Shown here: piece by piece, positions 45,138 through 53,585 of the stretch
Layout: every line of letters starts with the position of its first letter
How positions within the stretch are numbered: the stretch's first letter is position 1
Assembly (NCBI GenBank): GCA_900472925.1
Contig: UCJU01000021.1
Span: forward strand, 1 to 64,000
Direction: 5' to 3'
DNA: 64,000 nucleotides
Origin: Hyphomicrobiales bacterium
GTDB taxonomy: Bacteria; Pseudomonadota; Alphaproteobacteria; Rhizobiales; Rhizobiaceae
Notes under the pieces: model-generated
The model's input: only the letters and a program-made list of their open reading frames with translations
Databases searched by the model: none
What the model was told of the DNA's origin: nothing
Position numbers and translations under genes: made by a program

Positions 45138-45904
45138 ACCGCGTGCTTCTATTTTTTCTGCAATTGCTGGTCGCCGCTGTCATCCTGGTGATTTGGCACG
45201 TGGCAACCAGCACAGAGCTGTTCGGAAACCCGAAAACAATGGCGTTTTTCTTCGCCAATCCGTGGAAGGTGTTCCTGCGCATAATCGACTGGTTCGCGAG
45301 CGGCTCGATCTGGTACCATCTCTGGATCACCCTTTCGGAAGCCACGCTCGCCTTCCTGCTCGGATCTTTCGGCGGTGTTTTTCTGGGCTTTTGGTTTGCC
45401 CGGCAACCGTTGCTGGCTGCCGTCTTCGATCCCTATGTCAAGGCTGCAAACGCCTTGCCCCGGGTGGTGCTGGCGCCGATTTTCGCATTGTGGTTCGGTC
45501 TCGGCATCTGGTCCAAGGTAGCGCTCGGCTTCACGCTGGTCTTCTTCATCGTGTTTTTCAACGTTTACCAGGGCGTGAAGGAAGTGAGCCAGCCTATCCT
45601 CGCCAATGCCCGCATGCTCGGCATGAGCGAACGGCAATTGCTTCGCCACGTCTATCTGCCCTCCGCCCTGTCATGGATGTTCTCAAGCCTGCACACCTCG
45701 GTTGGCTTCGCGGTGGTTGGCGCGGTTGTCGGTGAATATCTCGGTTCATCCGCAGGTCTTGGATATCTGATCCAACAGGCCGAGGGGGTGTTCGACGTGA
45801 CCGGCGTCTTTGCCGGCATGTTCGTGCTGATGGCGTTCGTCTTGATCGTCGACGGTCTGGTGACTGTCGTCGAACGCCGACTTCTGGCTTGGCGATCCCA
45901 ATAA
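45134..45904 (+). CDS. NitT/TauT-type ABC transporter permease
   Basis: A 256-residue membrane protein with six helices. The EAA loop is around ILANARMLGMSERQLLRHVYLP. FGLGIWSKVALGFTLVFFIVFFN and GSSAGLGYLIQQAEGVFDV are family landmarks. It overlaps the ATPase gene by four bases and precedes the receptor gene by 42 bases. Confidence 0.92.
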   Translation: MNRVLLFFLQLLVAAVILVIWHVATSTELFGNPKTMAFFFANPWKVFLRIIDWFASGSIWYHLWITLSEATLAFLLGSFGGVFLGFWFARQPLLAAVFDPYVKAANALPRVVLAPIFALWFGLGIWSKVALGFTLVFFIVFFNVYQGVKEVSQPILANARMLGMSERQLLRHVYLPSALSWMFSSLHTSVGFAVVGAVVGEYLGSSAGLGYLIQQAEGVFDVTGVFAGMFVLMAFVLIVDGLVTVVERRLLAWRSQ

Positions 45905-45946
45905 GTTCAACTGTCGCTGTACCAAAACCGAAACCAAGGAGCAGAC

Positions 45947-46978
45947 ATGAAACGCAGGACATTTCTGATAGGAACGACCGGTGTGATATTCGGTGCATCC
46001 CTCGACGGCATCCCCTTAGCGATGGCGCAGGACGCCAAGCCTGAAAAGACCGACGTGTCTATCGGGGTGGGGGGCAAACCGCTGTTGTATTACCTTCCGC
46101 TGACGATCGCGGAACGTAAGGGCTTTTTCAAGGACGAGGGTCTGAACGTCACGATCAACGATTTTTCGGGCGGTTCGAAATCGCTCGAGGGCCTTGTCGG
46201 CGGCTCGCTCGATATCGTCGCCGGTGCCTACGAACACACGATCCGCATGCAGAACAAGGGACAGGATATCGTCGGGATATGCAATCTCGGCCGCTTCCCC
46301 GGCATCGTCATCGCCGTGCGCAAGGATCTCGCTGGCGAGATCAAGTCGATGGCCGATATGAAGGGACGCAAGGTTGGCATCACCGCTCCCGGCTCCTCGA
46401 CGGCGCTGATGTTCCAGTACGCAATGCTGAAGAGCGGATTGAAGGCCGACGATGCCTCGCTGATCGGGATTGGTGGAGGTGCAGCCGCACTTGCAGCCTT
46501 CAAAAGCGGTGAGATCGATGCCATCTCTCATGTCGATCCCGTCATCGCGCAGCTGCAATATGACGACGACATCGCCATTCTCCTCGACACCCGGACGGAA
46601 GCTGGCACCCGGTCGCTTTTCGGCGGCCCTAACCCGGCCGCGACGGTCTACCTCAAAAAGGAGTTCGCCGTCGCCAATCCCGTGACCACGCAACGCACCG
46701 TCAACGCGTTCATGAAAGCGTTGAAATGGATTGCTCAGGCGAGCCCGCAGGATGTCGCAAGCTTGGTGCCCGAGGAATACCAGTTGGGTAATCGCGATCT
46801 GTACATGCAGGCCTTCAAGAACTCGAAGGAGATGTACTCGCCGGATGGCCTTGTCACCCAGGAAGGTTACGACTCGATGATGGGGGTTCTGAAAACGCTC
46901 GACCCGGGACTTGCCAACGCCGATGTCTCCTTCAGCAAAACCTTCGATCCGACATTCGTCAAAGCAGCAAAAACGTGA
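45947..46978 (+). CDS. NitT/TauT-type periplasmic binding protein, Tat signal
   Basis: A 343-residue receptor of the NMT1/SsuA-like class. The N-terminus KRRTFLIGTTGVIFGAS has the twin-arginine pattern, so the protein is probably exported folded. Mature motifs are YYLPLTIAERKGFFKDEGL, GVGGKPL and GRKVGITAPGSSTALMFQY. AAGGAGCAGAC precedes the ATG. Its C-terminal third matches the decayed fragment at 355-604, showing that a second such transporter once existed at the other end of this region. Confidence 0.92.
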   Translation: MKRRTFLIGTTGVIFGASLDGIPLAMAQDAKPEKTDVSIGVGGKPLLYYLPLTIAERKGFFKDEGLNVTINDFSGGSKSLEGLVGGSLDIVAGAYEHTIRMQNKGQDIVGICNLGRFPGIVIAVRKDLAGEIKSMADMKGRKVGITAPGSSTALMFQYAMLKSGLKADDASLIGIGGGAAALAAFKSGEIDAISHVDPVIAQLQYDDDIAILLDTRTEAGTRSLFGGPNPAATVYLKKEFAVANPVTTQRTVNAFMKALKWIAQASPQDVASLVPEEYQLGNRDLYMQAFKNSKEMYSPDGLVTQEGYDSMMGVLKTLDPGLANADVSFSKTFDPTFVKAAKT

Positions 46979-47083
46979 TGGCTCGGTAGCCGTAGGCCTC
47001 AGATGGTGCGCGTGTCAATTTTCAGTTGGGCATGTATTGCGCTTTTAGCGCACCTCATACGGCCGTCGGCTGGTAGCGATAGC

Positions 47084-47115
47084 ACGCGGAGGGTCATCGA
47101 AATGACCCTCCGCGT
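47084..47115. terminator. Hairpin between convergent genes (receptor and alcohol dehydrogenase)
   Basis: ACGCGGAGGGTCAT and ATGACCCTCCGCGT form a perfect 14-pair stem closed by a CGAA tetraloop. It lies between two convergent genes, 105 bases after the receptor stop and 15 bases from the dehydrogenase stop. It is symmetrical, so it could stop transcription from both sides, though no T-run is seen on either strand. Confidence 0.65.
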
Positions 47116-47129
47116 CAGGTGAACTGCAG

Positions 47130-48293
47130 TTAGCCATTGGGACGGATGACCACCTTGACGCAACCATCTGCCTTGTCGCGAAATGTCTTGTAGGCTTCCG
47201 GGCCCTCATCAAGACTAATCCGGTGCGTAATGAGGAAGGAAGGATCGATCTTGCCCTCCACAATAAGGTTCATCAGCGGTTCTAGGTAGCGCTGCACATG
47301 CGTTTGTCCGGTCTTGAGCGTCAGCCCTTTGCCGACGAATGCGCCGAGAGGCGCGGGCACAGCGGGACCGATAAACACGCCGGGAAGAGAAACGATGCCG
47401 CCTGGCCGGCATGCCAGGATAGCTTGGCTCAAAGCGTACGGGCGTTCGGTGGACGTCAGCTTTGCCTGCATGGTTTCCATCAGACCGCCAGCACCGTGGC
47501 TTTCCATGCCCACGGCTTCGATGACGGCGTCCGGACCCTTGCCGCCGGTCATTTCGATAATCCGCTCTTGCAAGTCCTCATCGGTGTAGTCGAGTGTTTC
47601 GGCCCCGCAATTTCGAGCAAGGGCAAGCCGCTCCGGCACGTTATCGATTGCGATGACCCTTTCGGCGCCAAGCAGAAATGCCGACTTGATGGCAAACAAA
47701 CCTACTGGCCCGCAACCGAACACTGCAACCGTTTGGCCCGGCTGAATGTCGCAGTTTTCCGCCGCCATATAACCGGTCGGGAAAATGTCCGAAAGGAACA
47801 GAACCTGCTCGTCGCTGAGACCATCCGGTACCTTGATCGGACCGACATCGGCGTAGGGCACGCGAAGGTACTGCGCCTGGCCACCTGGAAAACGGCCATA
47901 GAGTTCCGAATATCCAAACAGGCCCGCTGTCGGGTAGCCGATTTGCTTGGCTTGCTCCGCACCATTGGGGTTCGAGCGCTCGCACAGAGAGAACTGGCCC
48001 CATTTACATTGCCGGCATTCGCCACAGGATATGGTGAACGGCACAACAACGCGGTCACCGACCTTGAGTTTCGAGTTTCCGCGTCCAACCTCTACAACTT
48101 CTCCCATGGTCTCATGACCCATGACGTCGCCATGGTGCATGCGCGGCACGAAGCCGCCATACAGATGCAGATCGGAACCGCAGATCGCACAGCTGGTCAC
48201 CTTGATGATCGCGTCTCGTTCGTGCTGAATGATCGGATCAGCTACTTCCTCGCAACGAATGTCTCCGCTGCCATGCCACGTCAACGCTTTCAT
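47130..48293 (-). CDS. Zinc-dependent medium-chain alcohol dehydrogenase
   Basis: A 387-residue MDR enzyme. The catalytic zinc site is CAICGSDLH and GHETMGEV; the structural zinc Cys cluster is [15 protein letters not shown]; the NAD-binding loop is [15 protein letters not shown] followed by the acidic AIDN. It resembles glutathione-independent formaldehyde/threonine-type dehydrogenases (long form, near 390 residues). It is monocistronic; a 10-base inverted repeat lies 42 bases upstream. Substrate unknown. Confidence 0.9.
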   Translation of the reverse strand: MKALTWHGSGDIRCEEVADPIIQHERDAIIKVTSCAICGSDLHLYGGFVPRMHHGDVMGHETMGEVVEVGRGNSKLKVGDRVVVPFTISCGECRQCKWGQFSLCERSNPNGAEQAKQIGYPTAGLFGYSELYGRFPGGQAQYLRVPYADVGPIKVPDGLSDEQVLFLSDIFPTGYMAAENCDIQPGQTVAVFGCGPVGLFAIKSAFLLGAERVIAIDNVPERLALARNCGAETLDYTDEDLQERIIEMTGGKGPDAVIEAVGMESHGAGGLMETMQAKLTSTERPYALSQAILACRPGGIVSLPGVFIGPAVPAPLGAFVGKGLTLKTGQTHVQRYLEPLMNLIVEGKIDPSFLITHRISLDEGPEAYKTFRDKADGCVKVVIRPNG

Positions 48294-48920
48294 GTGATTT
48301 TCCCTTTTAGATAGTGTGTCCAGAATTGATTATTGCTGGTCAACTGACCGCGTGAGGTTGACCAGCCGAACGGGCCGAGCCTTGGTTACGGTCGCCATTT
48401 TTTGTGAGAAGGCGTGGCCCCACGTCGTGACGGCAGTCCCGGCAAGCGCACTCAGCCAGTATGTTCGACGATGGAGCATCATATGAAACCTCGAGCTTGG
48501 AAGCAGCCAAACCTTGGATGTCGCTGATAGTTCCCAATCGGATAAAGGTTGAAGGCAGCGCCAGCGATAAGAGAGCTGGCAGGTCCTCCGGCGACCAACA
48601 TTATGGGGGATTCAGAACGACAAGTAGCTGCGTGTCGTATTCCGACCGGCATGGCATGCACCAGCGCTGCTGATGACTGGCCATGATGTCGTAGGGTGCG
48701 ATATCTGGTGCTCAGTGAGAGTGGAATTGCCTAGCCAATTTCACGATCCGCGGCGATCTGACGGCGGGCAGGTTCGTGAGGTGCCCGACGAGTATAATCC
48801 TAGAGAACCGGGAGGAGTTTCATGCCTCCGTATCGGGCAGGTCGGCCACTGCCCTCGAGAGTGCGCTCTTTTTTCGTGTCGCCTCCTGATGTTCGGGACG
48901 ACATCGATGTCCAACAGAAT
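48294..48920. other. 627-base intergenic region with an inverted repeat upstream of the dehydrogenase
   Basis: GCTGGTCAAC (48335-48344) and GTTGACCAGC (48357-48366) form a perfect 10-base inverted repeat with 12 bases between. It sits 42-73 bases upstream of the dehydrogenase start, the position of an operator. The remainder holds only short frames without ribosome-binding sites or recognisable products; it may be decayed coding DNA. Confidence 0.5.
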
Positions 48921-49532
48921 TCAGGACGAAGCGGGTGCACCCAGGCCGAACGAGACCATCGCCGCTTCACACGCACGCGTAAACCGCATCGATGGGCCTT
49001 CTTTGCCGACCGCAAGTTTACTGACGCGCGCTCCCTCCAAAAGCATTGATAGTGTATCAGCCAAAAGTTCCGGATCGCTGACACCTGTCGAACGACAAAG
49101 ATCGGCGAGCCGGGAATGCTGTTCCATCTTCAACGTTTCTATTATGGCATGCGCCGGATGGCCGTGCTCCTTCAGTTCAACCGCAGCATTGGCCAAATCG
49201 CATCCATAAGGCTCGCTGGAAAGACATTGCGCACGCGCTTTCACCCAAGCCTTAAGCTGAGCCCTAGGGTCGCCCGGGTTTTCTGTTTCGAGATCTTTCC
49301 AGGTTTTTTCTAGCGTCTGAGAACTGTGCTTCAGAGCTTCGCAAACGAGATCGTCTTTGGAGCCGAAATGTCGATACAACGTCATCTTGTTTGTGGAGGC
49401 GGCCTCTGCGATAGCATCAACACCTATGCCGCGGATTCCATGTTCGCGAAACAATTGACAGGCCGTCGATACGATCCGGTCACGAGGTGCGATTTTCTGT
49501 TCGGGAGCGCGATCAGATTTCTGGTTTTCCAT
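48921..49532 (-). CDS. TetR-family regulator
   Basis: A 203-residue repressor. The helix-turn-helix is RIVSTACQLFREHGIRGIGV with ASTNKMTLYRHFGSKDDLV; the C-terminal half is a TetR ligand domain. The start ATG 49532 is 149 bases from the divergent small gene, and repeated GGTAAC/GTTAC sequences lie between. It may regulate itself, the small protein, or the dehydrogenase downstream on the same strand. Confidence 0.9.
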   Translation of the reverse strand: MENQKSDRAPEQKIAPRDRIVSTACQLFREHGIRGIGVDAIAEAASTNKMTLYRHFGSKDDLVCEALKHSSQTLEKTWKDLETENPGDPRAQLKAWVKARAQCLSSEPYGCDLANAAVELKEHGHPAHAIIETLKMEQHSRLADLCRSTGVSDPELLADTLSMLLEGARVSKLAVGKEGPSMRFTRACEAAMVSFGLGAPASS

Positions 49533-49560
49533 GAGTTTTAATTTTTATCCTGAAGCGGTG

Positions 49561-49589
49561 TTGACATAGGTGTGACCGGTCGGTAACTA
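49561..49589 (+). promoter_or_regulatory. Sigma70-type promoter for the 88-residue gene
   Basis: TTGACA at 49561-49566 and TAACTA at 49584-49589 are separated by exactly 17 bases. They lie about 90 bases upstream of the start at 49681. Confidence 0.55.
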
Positions 49590-49612
49590 TTCAAATGTTA
49601 CTTACTGGTAAC
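49582..49612. promoter_or_regulatory. TetR operator candidate overlapping the -10 box
   Basis: GGTAAC (49582-49587), GTTAC (49597-49601) and GGTAAC (49607-49612) alternate in orientation and form overlapping inverted repeats across the -10 region. Binding here would block the rightward promoter. The adjacent TetR protein is the likely ligand; this is inferred. Confidence 0.45.
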
Positions 49613-49680
49613 ACCTCAACTTAGGGCCTGTCAAGTAATCGCCCACTTCAAGGCTGGGAGCTTGTCGAAAGGAGACTGCG

Positions 49681-49947
49681 ATGAACCACACGAAAAACGA
49701 GATGACGCTTGCTGAAATCTTCGGCGATCCGCTGATCCTCGCAGTCATGCGAGCCGATGGCGTTACTTTGAGCGATTTTAAGGAGTTAATGTACTCGGCG
49801 TCTCGGTCATTGAAGACGCAAGATGGCTCAGCACTCGTTGGCAAGCTCAAAACAGCCGACCCTAAGGCTTCGTCCAAACGTGGACTTGTTGCAACCATGC
49901 AGCCTCTATTCGCAGGCTTCCTTGAGCCGTGCCGCGCCCATATGTAG
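49681..49947 (+). CDS. Small conserved-looking protein of unknown function
   Basis: An 88-residue protein with a strong AAAGGAGA site seven bases before the ATG and a good promoter upstream. The sequence TLAEIFGDPLILAVMRADGV resembles a group of short rhizobial hypothetical proteins that share a DPLI...MRADGV core, as I remember them. It has no signal peptide, membrane segment or motif. It is divergent from a TetR gene. Confidence 0.65.
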   Translation: MNHTKNEMTLAEIFGDPLILAVMRADGVTLSDFKELMYSASRSLKTQDGSALVGKLKTADPKASSKRGLVATMQPLFAGFLEPCRAHM

Positions 49948-50188
49948 CTTTGAATGTGGTCGGTATAGGCATCCCTTAGGGAAGGAATACCGGAGGTGGC
50001 CGCGTTCTGAACTGTGTCCTCGGTCGCCGAGTGGCAGTTTCATGCAAGCGATATTGCTCGCGAAGACTCTTCTAGGAATGAATATATATAGGGCAGCAGG
50101 TGGGTAGTCTGTTCATGTCCTACATTTTGGCGAGCCATTTGACCCATGTAGACCTCGCCCTTGATAGACGCCAAATTCGAGTATGGAC

Positions 50189-50208
50189 CTTAGGGGGTAC
50201 CCCCTAAG
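50189..50208. repeat. Perfect 20-base palindrome in a gene-free gap
   Basis: CTTAGGGGGTACCCCCTAAG reads identically on both strands. It lies in the 356-base gap 49948-50303, which otherwise shows no gene. It could be a dimer-binding site or a cruciform or hairpin element. Loop-free symmetry argues against a normal terminator. Confidence 0.6.
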
Positions 50209-50303
50209 TGGCTTTTGGCCGTCCTGTCCCACCCGACAAAATCAGGAGGCTCCGTCTGCCGGATTTGCTCTCGATCTGGCCTGGGTTAGATGCCTTGGAA
50301 AGG

Positions 50304-50612
50304 TCAATAGCAGCCCCAAGGTCCGCAACGATAGTAATGGTGGTGATTGTTCAGTGCTGCGCCCAGGACGGCCCCGCCGACGACACCGATCGCTGCGCCC
50401 GCAACGGCATTATTTTCTGCCTGTTGAGACTGTTGGCGATTGCTTTGATAGGTTGCGCCGACGCACTTGCTATACCGTTTTGTACCGGCTCTCAGCCCCT
50501 GTGCCTTACATGTCATTTCTGCACTTGTCGCAGATTCCTGCGCAGTTTGGCATCCAGACAGACCGGCAACGATGACAAGAGACATAACCCCCACCGTAAT
50601 TCTATGAATCAT
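50304..50612 (-). CDS. Small glycine-zipper lipoprotein
   Basis: A 102-residue protein from ATG 50612, preceded by GAGGG; a longer frame to 50705 lacks a site. The signal peptide ends in the lipobox LSGC (Cys near residue 20). The middle is polar, Gln-rich and then contains a glycine/alanine zipper (NNAVAGAAIGVVGGAVLGAA) and an unusual HHHHYYRCGPWGCY tail. It is probably an outer- or inner-membrane lipoprotein; similar small proteins are common in rhizobia. The His/Cys tail could bind metal. Confidence 0.78.
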   Translation of the reverse strand: MIHRITVGVMSLVIVAGLSGCQTAQESATSAEMTCKAQGLRAGTKRYSKCVGATYQSNRQQSQQAENNAVAGAAIGVVGGAVLGAALNNHHHYYRCGPWGCY

Positions 50613-50833
50613 TTTCCCTCGCACAAGTTGAAAAATTTCTGTTGTCCCAGCCGGTAACTGGCCAAGTAAGACAACTTTCTTTTGCACGGATATGAGCGGA
50701 TGCACATTAGTACAGATGTCCTATAGGCACATTGAAAGCAATTTTTGCTTGGCATCGTGTTAAGTCGGTTGCGCTACCTTGAGTATAATTTTAATTCATT
50801 TTTTGATACGATTGCGGCATTTGATTAATTTGA

Positions 50834-52504
50834 TTGCGAAGAGAGTTCCGTATTTTGAAGAGCAAAAATGTCCAGGCGGATGAAGAGTTCGATACCGAGA
50901 GGTCGCAGGCGCTTGTCCGCATCATCATCGTCACAGTAGCAATCAGCTATGTCGTACCACTGACATTGTTCGGTGCAGGAGAGTTCAAAGATCGTGTGAT
51001 CATGCTCTTCATCTGCCTGTATTTTTTCCCGTTCTCGCTCGCTGTATACGGATGGATCGTCAAACAACCGGGGGTAAATCGGTGGCGCCGCACGATTACG
51101 ATTAGTCACGACCTTGGAGCATTGACCTACACGATAGCCGCCGGTGGGCCGGCCCTCACGCCGCTTTTCGCTATCATGCTGTGGGTCACAGTTGGCAACG
51201 GCTTGCGCTTTGGTCCAACATATCTAAAGAGTTCGACGGCGGCCACGCTTGGAGGCGTTGTGGCGATCACTTACGTCAATCCCTACTGGCACCAGAACCC
51301 GTACATGGTTTTGACCTTCGCCCTAACCACCCTGCTTGTTCCAGCCTATATCTACGTGTTGCTTGGCCGCTTGCGCAAAGCCTACGAGGCTGCGCAGGAG
51401 GCAAGCTTGTCGAAGTCCCGGTTCCTGGCTCAGGCGAGCCATGACCTGCGCCAGCCGATCCATGCAATCAGTCTTTTCACGGCTTGCCTGCGCGAAGCAG
51501 AGCTTCAGCCCAGGGAGTTGCAGATGGTCGAGAACATCGACCGTTCGCTGCAAAGCGTATCGCGCTTGTTCAAGTCGCTCTTGGACATTTCCACACTCGA
51601 CAGCGGACGGGTCACACCAAAAGTCGAGAAGATCGCAATCGCGGAGATAATCGAAGATGTGGTTCGCCAAAACTACGAAATGGCGCAATTAAGCGGCGTC
51701 GTACTGCGTGTCCCTGCCTGTAGCGCCATAGTTGCAGTCGACCGGGCTCTGTTTACCACCATGCTCCAGAATGTCGTCAACAACGCAGTGAAGTACGCAG
51801 CCCATGAGGTGATCGTCATTGGATGCCGACGGAGTTCCGCGCAGCGTCTGGCTGTGCAGGTCTATGATCGTGGCCTTGGTATTCCTTTGGAGCATCAGGA
51901 GAAAGTATTTGAGGAGTTCTACCAGGTTCGCGAACGCGGCGATAAAGACGTCGAAGGAGTGGGTCTTGGCTTGCCTATCGTAAAGCGGCTCTCCCGTCTC
52001 CTGGATGTGGACGTCACGCTTCGATCGGTGCCGGGCAAGGGAACGTGCGTAACCTTGGGAAACTTGCAAATCGTTCAAAAAACCTCTCCCGCAAATGCGA
52101 AATTCCAAAAAGACCAACCGGCATTGGTTGGCGGGCTGCGGGTCCTGCTGGTAGAGGACGATGAGGCGGTCTTGGCTGCAACTGCCAGCCTGCTGCGAAA
52201 ATGGGGATGTGAAGTTCAGGCCGAACTGGCGATACCCGAGGAGGTGGGAGACTGCGACCTCCTGATAACAGACTTTGACCTCGGCGGCGGTGTAACCGGG
52301 ACCGATTGTATTCGGTCGATCCGAAGGCGGACCGGCAAACAGGTTCCGGCTGTGGTTATGAGCGGTCACGATGAAAGCCGTGTCAGGGAAGATTTGGGAT
52401 CGGCTGACATTCCCATTTTATCGAAGCCTGTCAGACCAGCTGAACTGCGTTCAATTATTGTCGTAAAAGGCATCGATGTTCGCAAAATGGCCAGTGTCGA
52501 TTGA
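50834..52504 (+). CDS. Hybrid histidine kinase with RpfC-like membrane sensor
   Basis: The 556-residue protein has about five membrane helices in residues 28-178. That segment includes VTVGNGLRFGPTYL, VNPYWHQNPY and LLVPAYIYVLLGRLRKA, which resemble the DSF-sensing input domain of RpfC. A HisKA domain follows with phospho-acceptor His203 in SHDLRQPIHAISLF, then an ATPase domain (Asn317, DRGLGI, GVGLGLPIVKRL). A C-terminal receiver has the acidic group EDD at 441-443, Asp480 in LITDFDL and Lys in LSKPVRP. The start is TTG 50834 or TTG 50855; a TATAAT lies at 50784-50789. A LuxR-type regulator gene follows 408 bases later. Confidence 0.88.
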   Translation: MRREFRILKSKNVQADEEFDTERSQALVRIIIVTVAISYVVPLTLFGAGEFKDRVIMLFICLYFFPFSLAVYGWIVKQPGVNRWRRTITISHDLGALTYTIAAGGPALTPLFAIMLWVTVGNGLRFGPTYLKSSTAATLGGVVAITYVNPYWHQNPYMVLTFALTTLLVPAYIYVLLGRLRKAYEAAQEASLSKSRFLAQASHDLRQPIHAISLFTACLREAELQPRELQMVENIDRSLQSVSRLFKSLLDISTLDSGRVTPKVEKIAIAEIIEDVVRQNYEMAQLSGVVLRVPACSAIVAVDRALFTTMLQNVVNNAVKYAAHEVIVIGCRRSSAQRLAVQVYDRGLGIPLEHQEKVFEEFYQVRERGDKDVEGVGLGLPIVKRLSRLLDVDVTLRSVPGKGTCVTLGNLQIVQKTSPANAKFQKDQPALVGGLRVLLVEDDEAVLAATASLLRKWGCEVQAELAIPEEVGDCDLLITDFDLGGGVTGTDCIRSIRRRTGKQVPAVVMSGHDESRVREDLGSADIPILSKPVRPAELRSIIVVKGIDVRKMASVD

Positions 52505-52707
52505 TCCATATTTCTGAAGGTTCTTCCAATCTGTTCTGCGCATTACGTTCCGCTGGCTCGGCGGCTAGTACATGTGTTCTAGTTCCTCTTAACCGCAGTC
52601 CCAGCTAAAAGGATGATAGAATACCTGCATTAACGGTATTTGCTCGTCCAGCCAGACCAGAAGCAGCACCATGAGACCGCCCTCGGTTTTAATTTGGAGA
52701 CGTTGCA

Positions 52708-52803
52708 ATGAAGGGCCTGGTAATGATTGGTGGCATGGCAAAGCTGGCCGGGTTTGTGGCGAAAAACGTTAAAAGAGGGGCGGCTTTGCGCGGAAATATG
52801 TGA
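52708..52803 (+). CDS. Putative 31-residue cationic amphipathic peptide
   Basis: This short frame lies in the 408-base gap between the kinase and response-regulator genes. GGAGA stands eight bases before the ATG, and the frame ends with TGA. The peptide begins MKGLVMIGGMAKLAGFVAKN and ends VKRGAALRGNM. It has five Lys/Arg pairs of charge spread on a hydrophobic, Gly/Ala/Met-rich helix and no acidic residue, so it should associate with membranes. I do not recognise it. It could be a secreted or membrane-active peptide, a small regulator of the kinase, or a chance frame. Confidence 0.45.
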   Translation: MKGLVMIGGMAKLAGFVAKNVKRGAALRGNM

Positions 52804-52912
52804 TGACCGACAAAGGCCGAAACCCTATTTGAACCTGTATCTGTTTACATGACATCTACGAGGGGTATGCAGACAGGCAATATTGAGTTGCATATTTTAT
52901 TATTTTGACATC

Positions 52913-53575
52913 ATGCCCGAAAGGACGAACTCCTTGGGAACTGAGTGCATTATTATCGCCGACGATCACCCCGTGTTTCGTGAAGCCTTGCGCTCTTTAG
53001 TCGCCTGCCTTGTGCCGGAAGCGATTGTGTTGGACGCAGATACTTACGAGGCGGCCCTTGCGCTTGCCAGAGGGCAGCCCCATCAGCCCAGCATGTTCAT
53101 TCTCGATCTGTTTTTCTCGCGCAAAAATATTCGTGCAGAGCTTGAAGCTCTTCGTCACGAGTTTGATCGCTCTGCAATTGTTGTCGTTACAATGGCAGAG
53201 GATCGCGCGACGATGCAAAGTATTCTGGACTATGGGATCAACGGATTTATCAACAAATCCATCTCTCCGAGCGAACTGATCGAAGCGCTCAAGGAAGTAC
53301 GTCAAGGCGAAATTGTCGTTCGGTTGCCTGAAAAGGCTACCGAGATCAAAAGGAAAGAGATCCATCTCAGTGATCGTCAGAAAGAGGTCTTAAAGCTCGT
53401 CGCAGACGGAAAGACAAATAAAGAGATTGCCGCGATCTTGGCTATCTCGCCATTCACTGTGCGCATTCACGTGTCGGCTATGATGCGTGCCCTTGGCGTT
53501 TCTTCACGCTTGGAAGCAACGACGATGGGCCTCATTGAAGGTTTGATCAATGTGGAAGACAAGCGCCCAGAGTGA
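52913..53575 (+). CDS. NarL/LuxR-type response regulator
   Basis: A 220-residue regulator from ATG 52913; an upstream TTG frame is less likely. The receiver domain has acidic residues in IIADDHP and phospho-acceptor Asp65 in FILDLFF, with the Lys in INKSISP. The DNA-binding domain is LSDRQKEVLKLVADGKTNKE with FTVRIHVSAMMRALGV. It is on the same strand as the RpfC-like hybrid kinase and is its likely output partner. Confidence 0.9.
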   Translation: MPERTNSLGTECIIIADDHPVFREALRSLVACLVPEAIVLDADTYEAALALARGQPHQPSMFILDLFFSRKNIRAELEALRHEFDRSAIVVVTMAEDRATMQSILDYGINGFINKSISPSELIEALKEVRQGEIVVRLPEKATEIKRKEIHLSDRQKEVLKLVADGKTNKEIAAILAISPFTVRIHVSAMMRALGVSSRLEATTMGLIEGLINVEDKRPE

Positions 53576-53585
53576 TCTCTTTTAT

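Noticed and set aside
47298..48314. 338-codon open frame on the plus strand
   Set aside because: Antisense to the zinc alcohol dehydrogenase with all zinc ligands in the minus-strand frame.
50189..50208. Intrinsic terminator reading of the 20-base palindrome
   Set aside because: There is no loop in the symmetry, no T-run on either side, and no gene ending close by.
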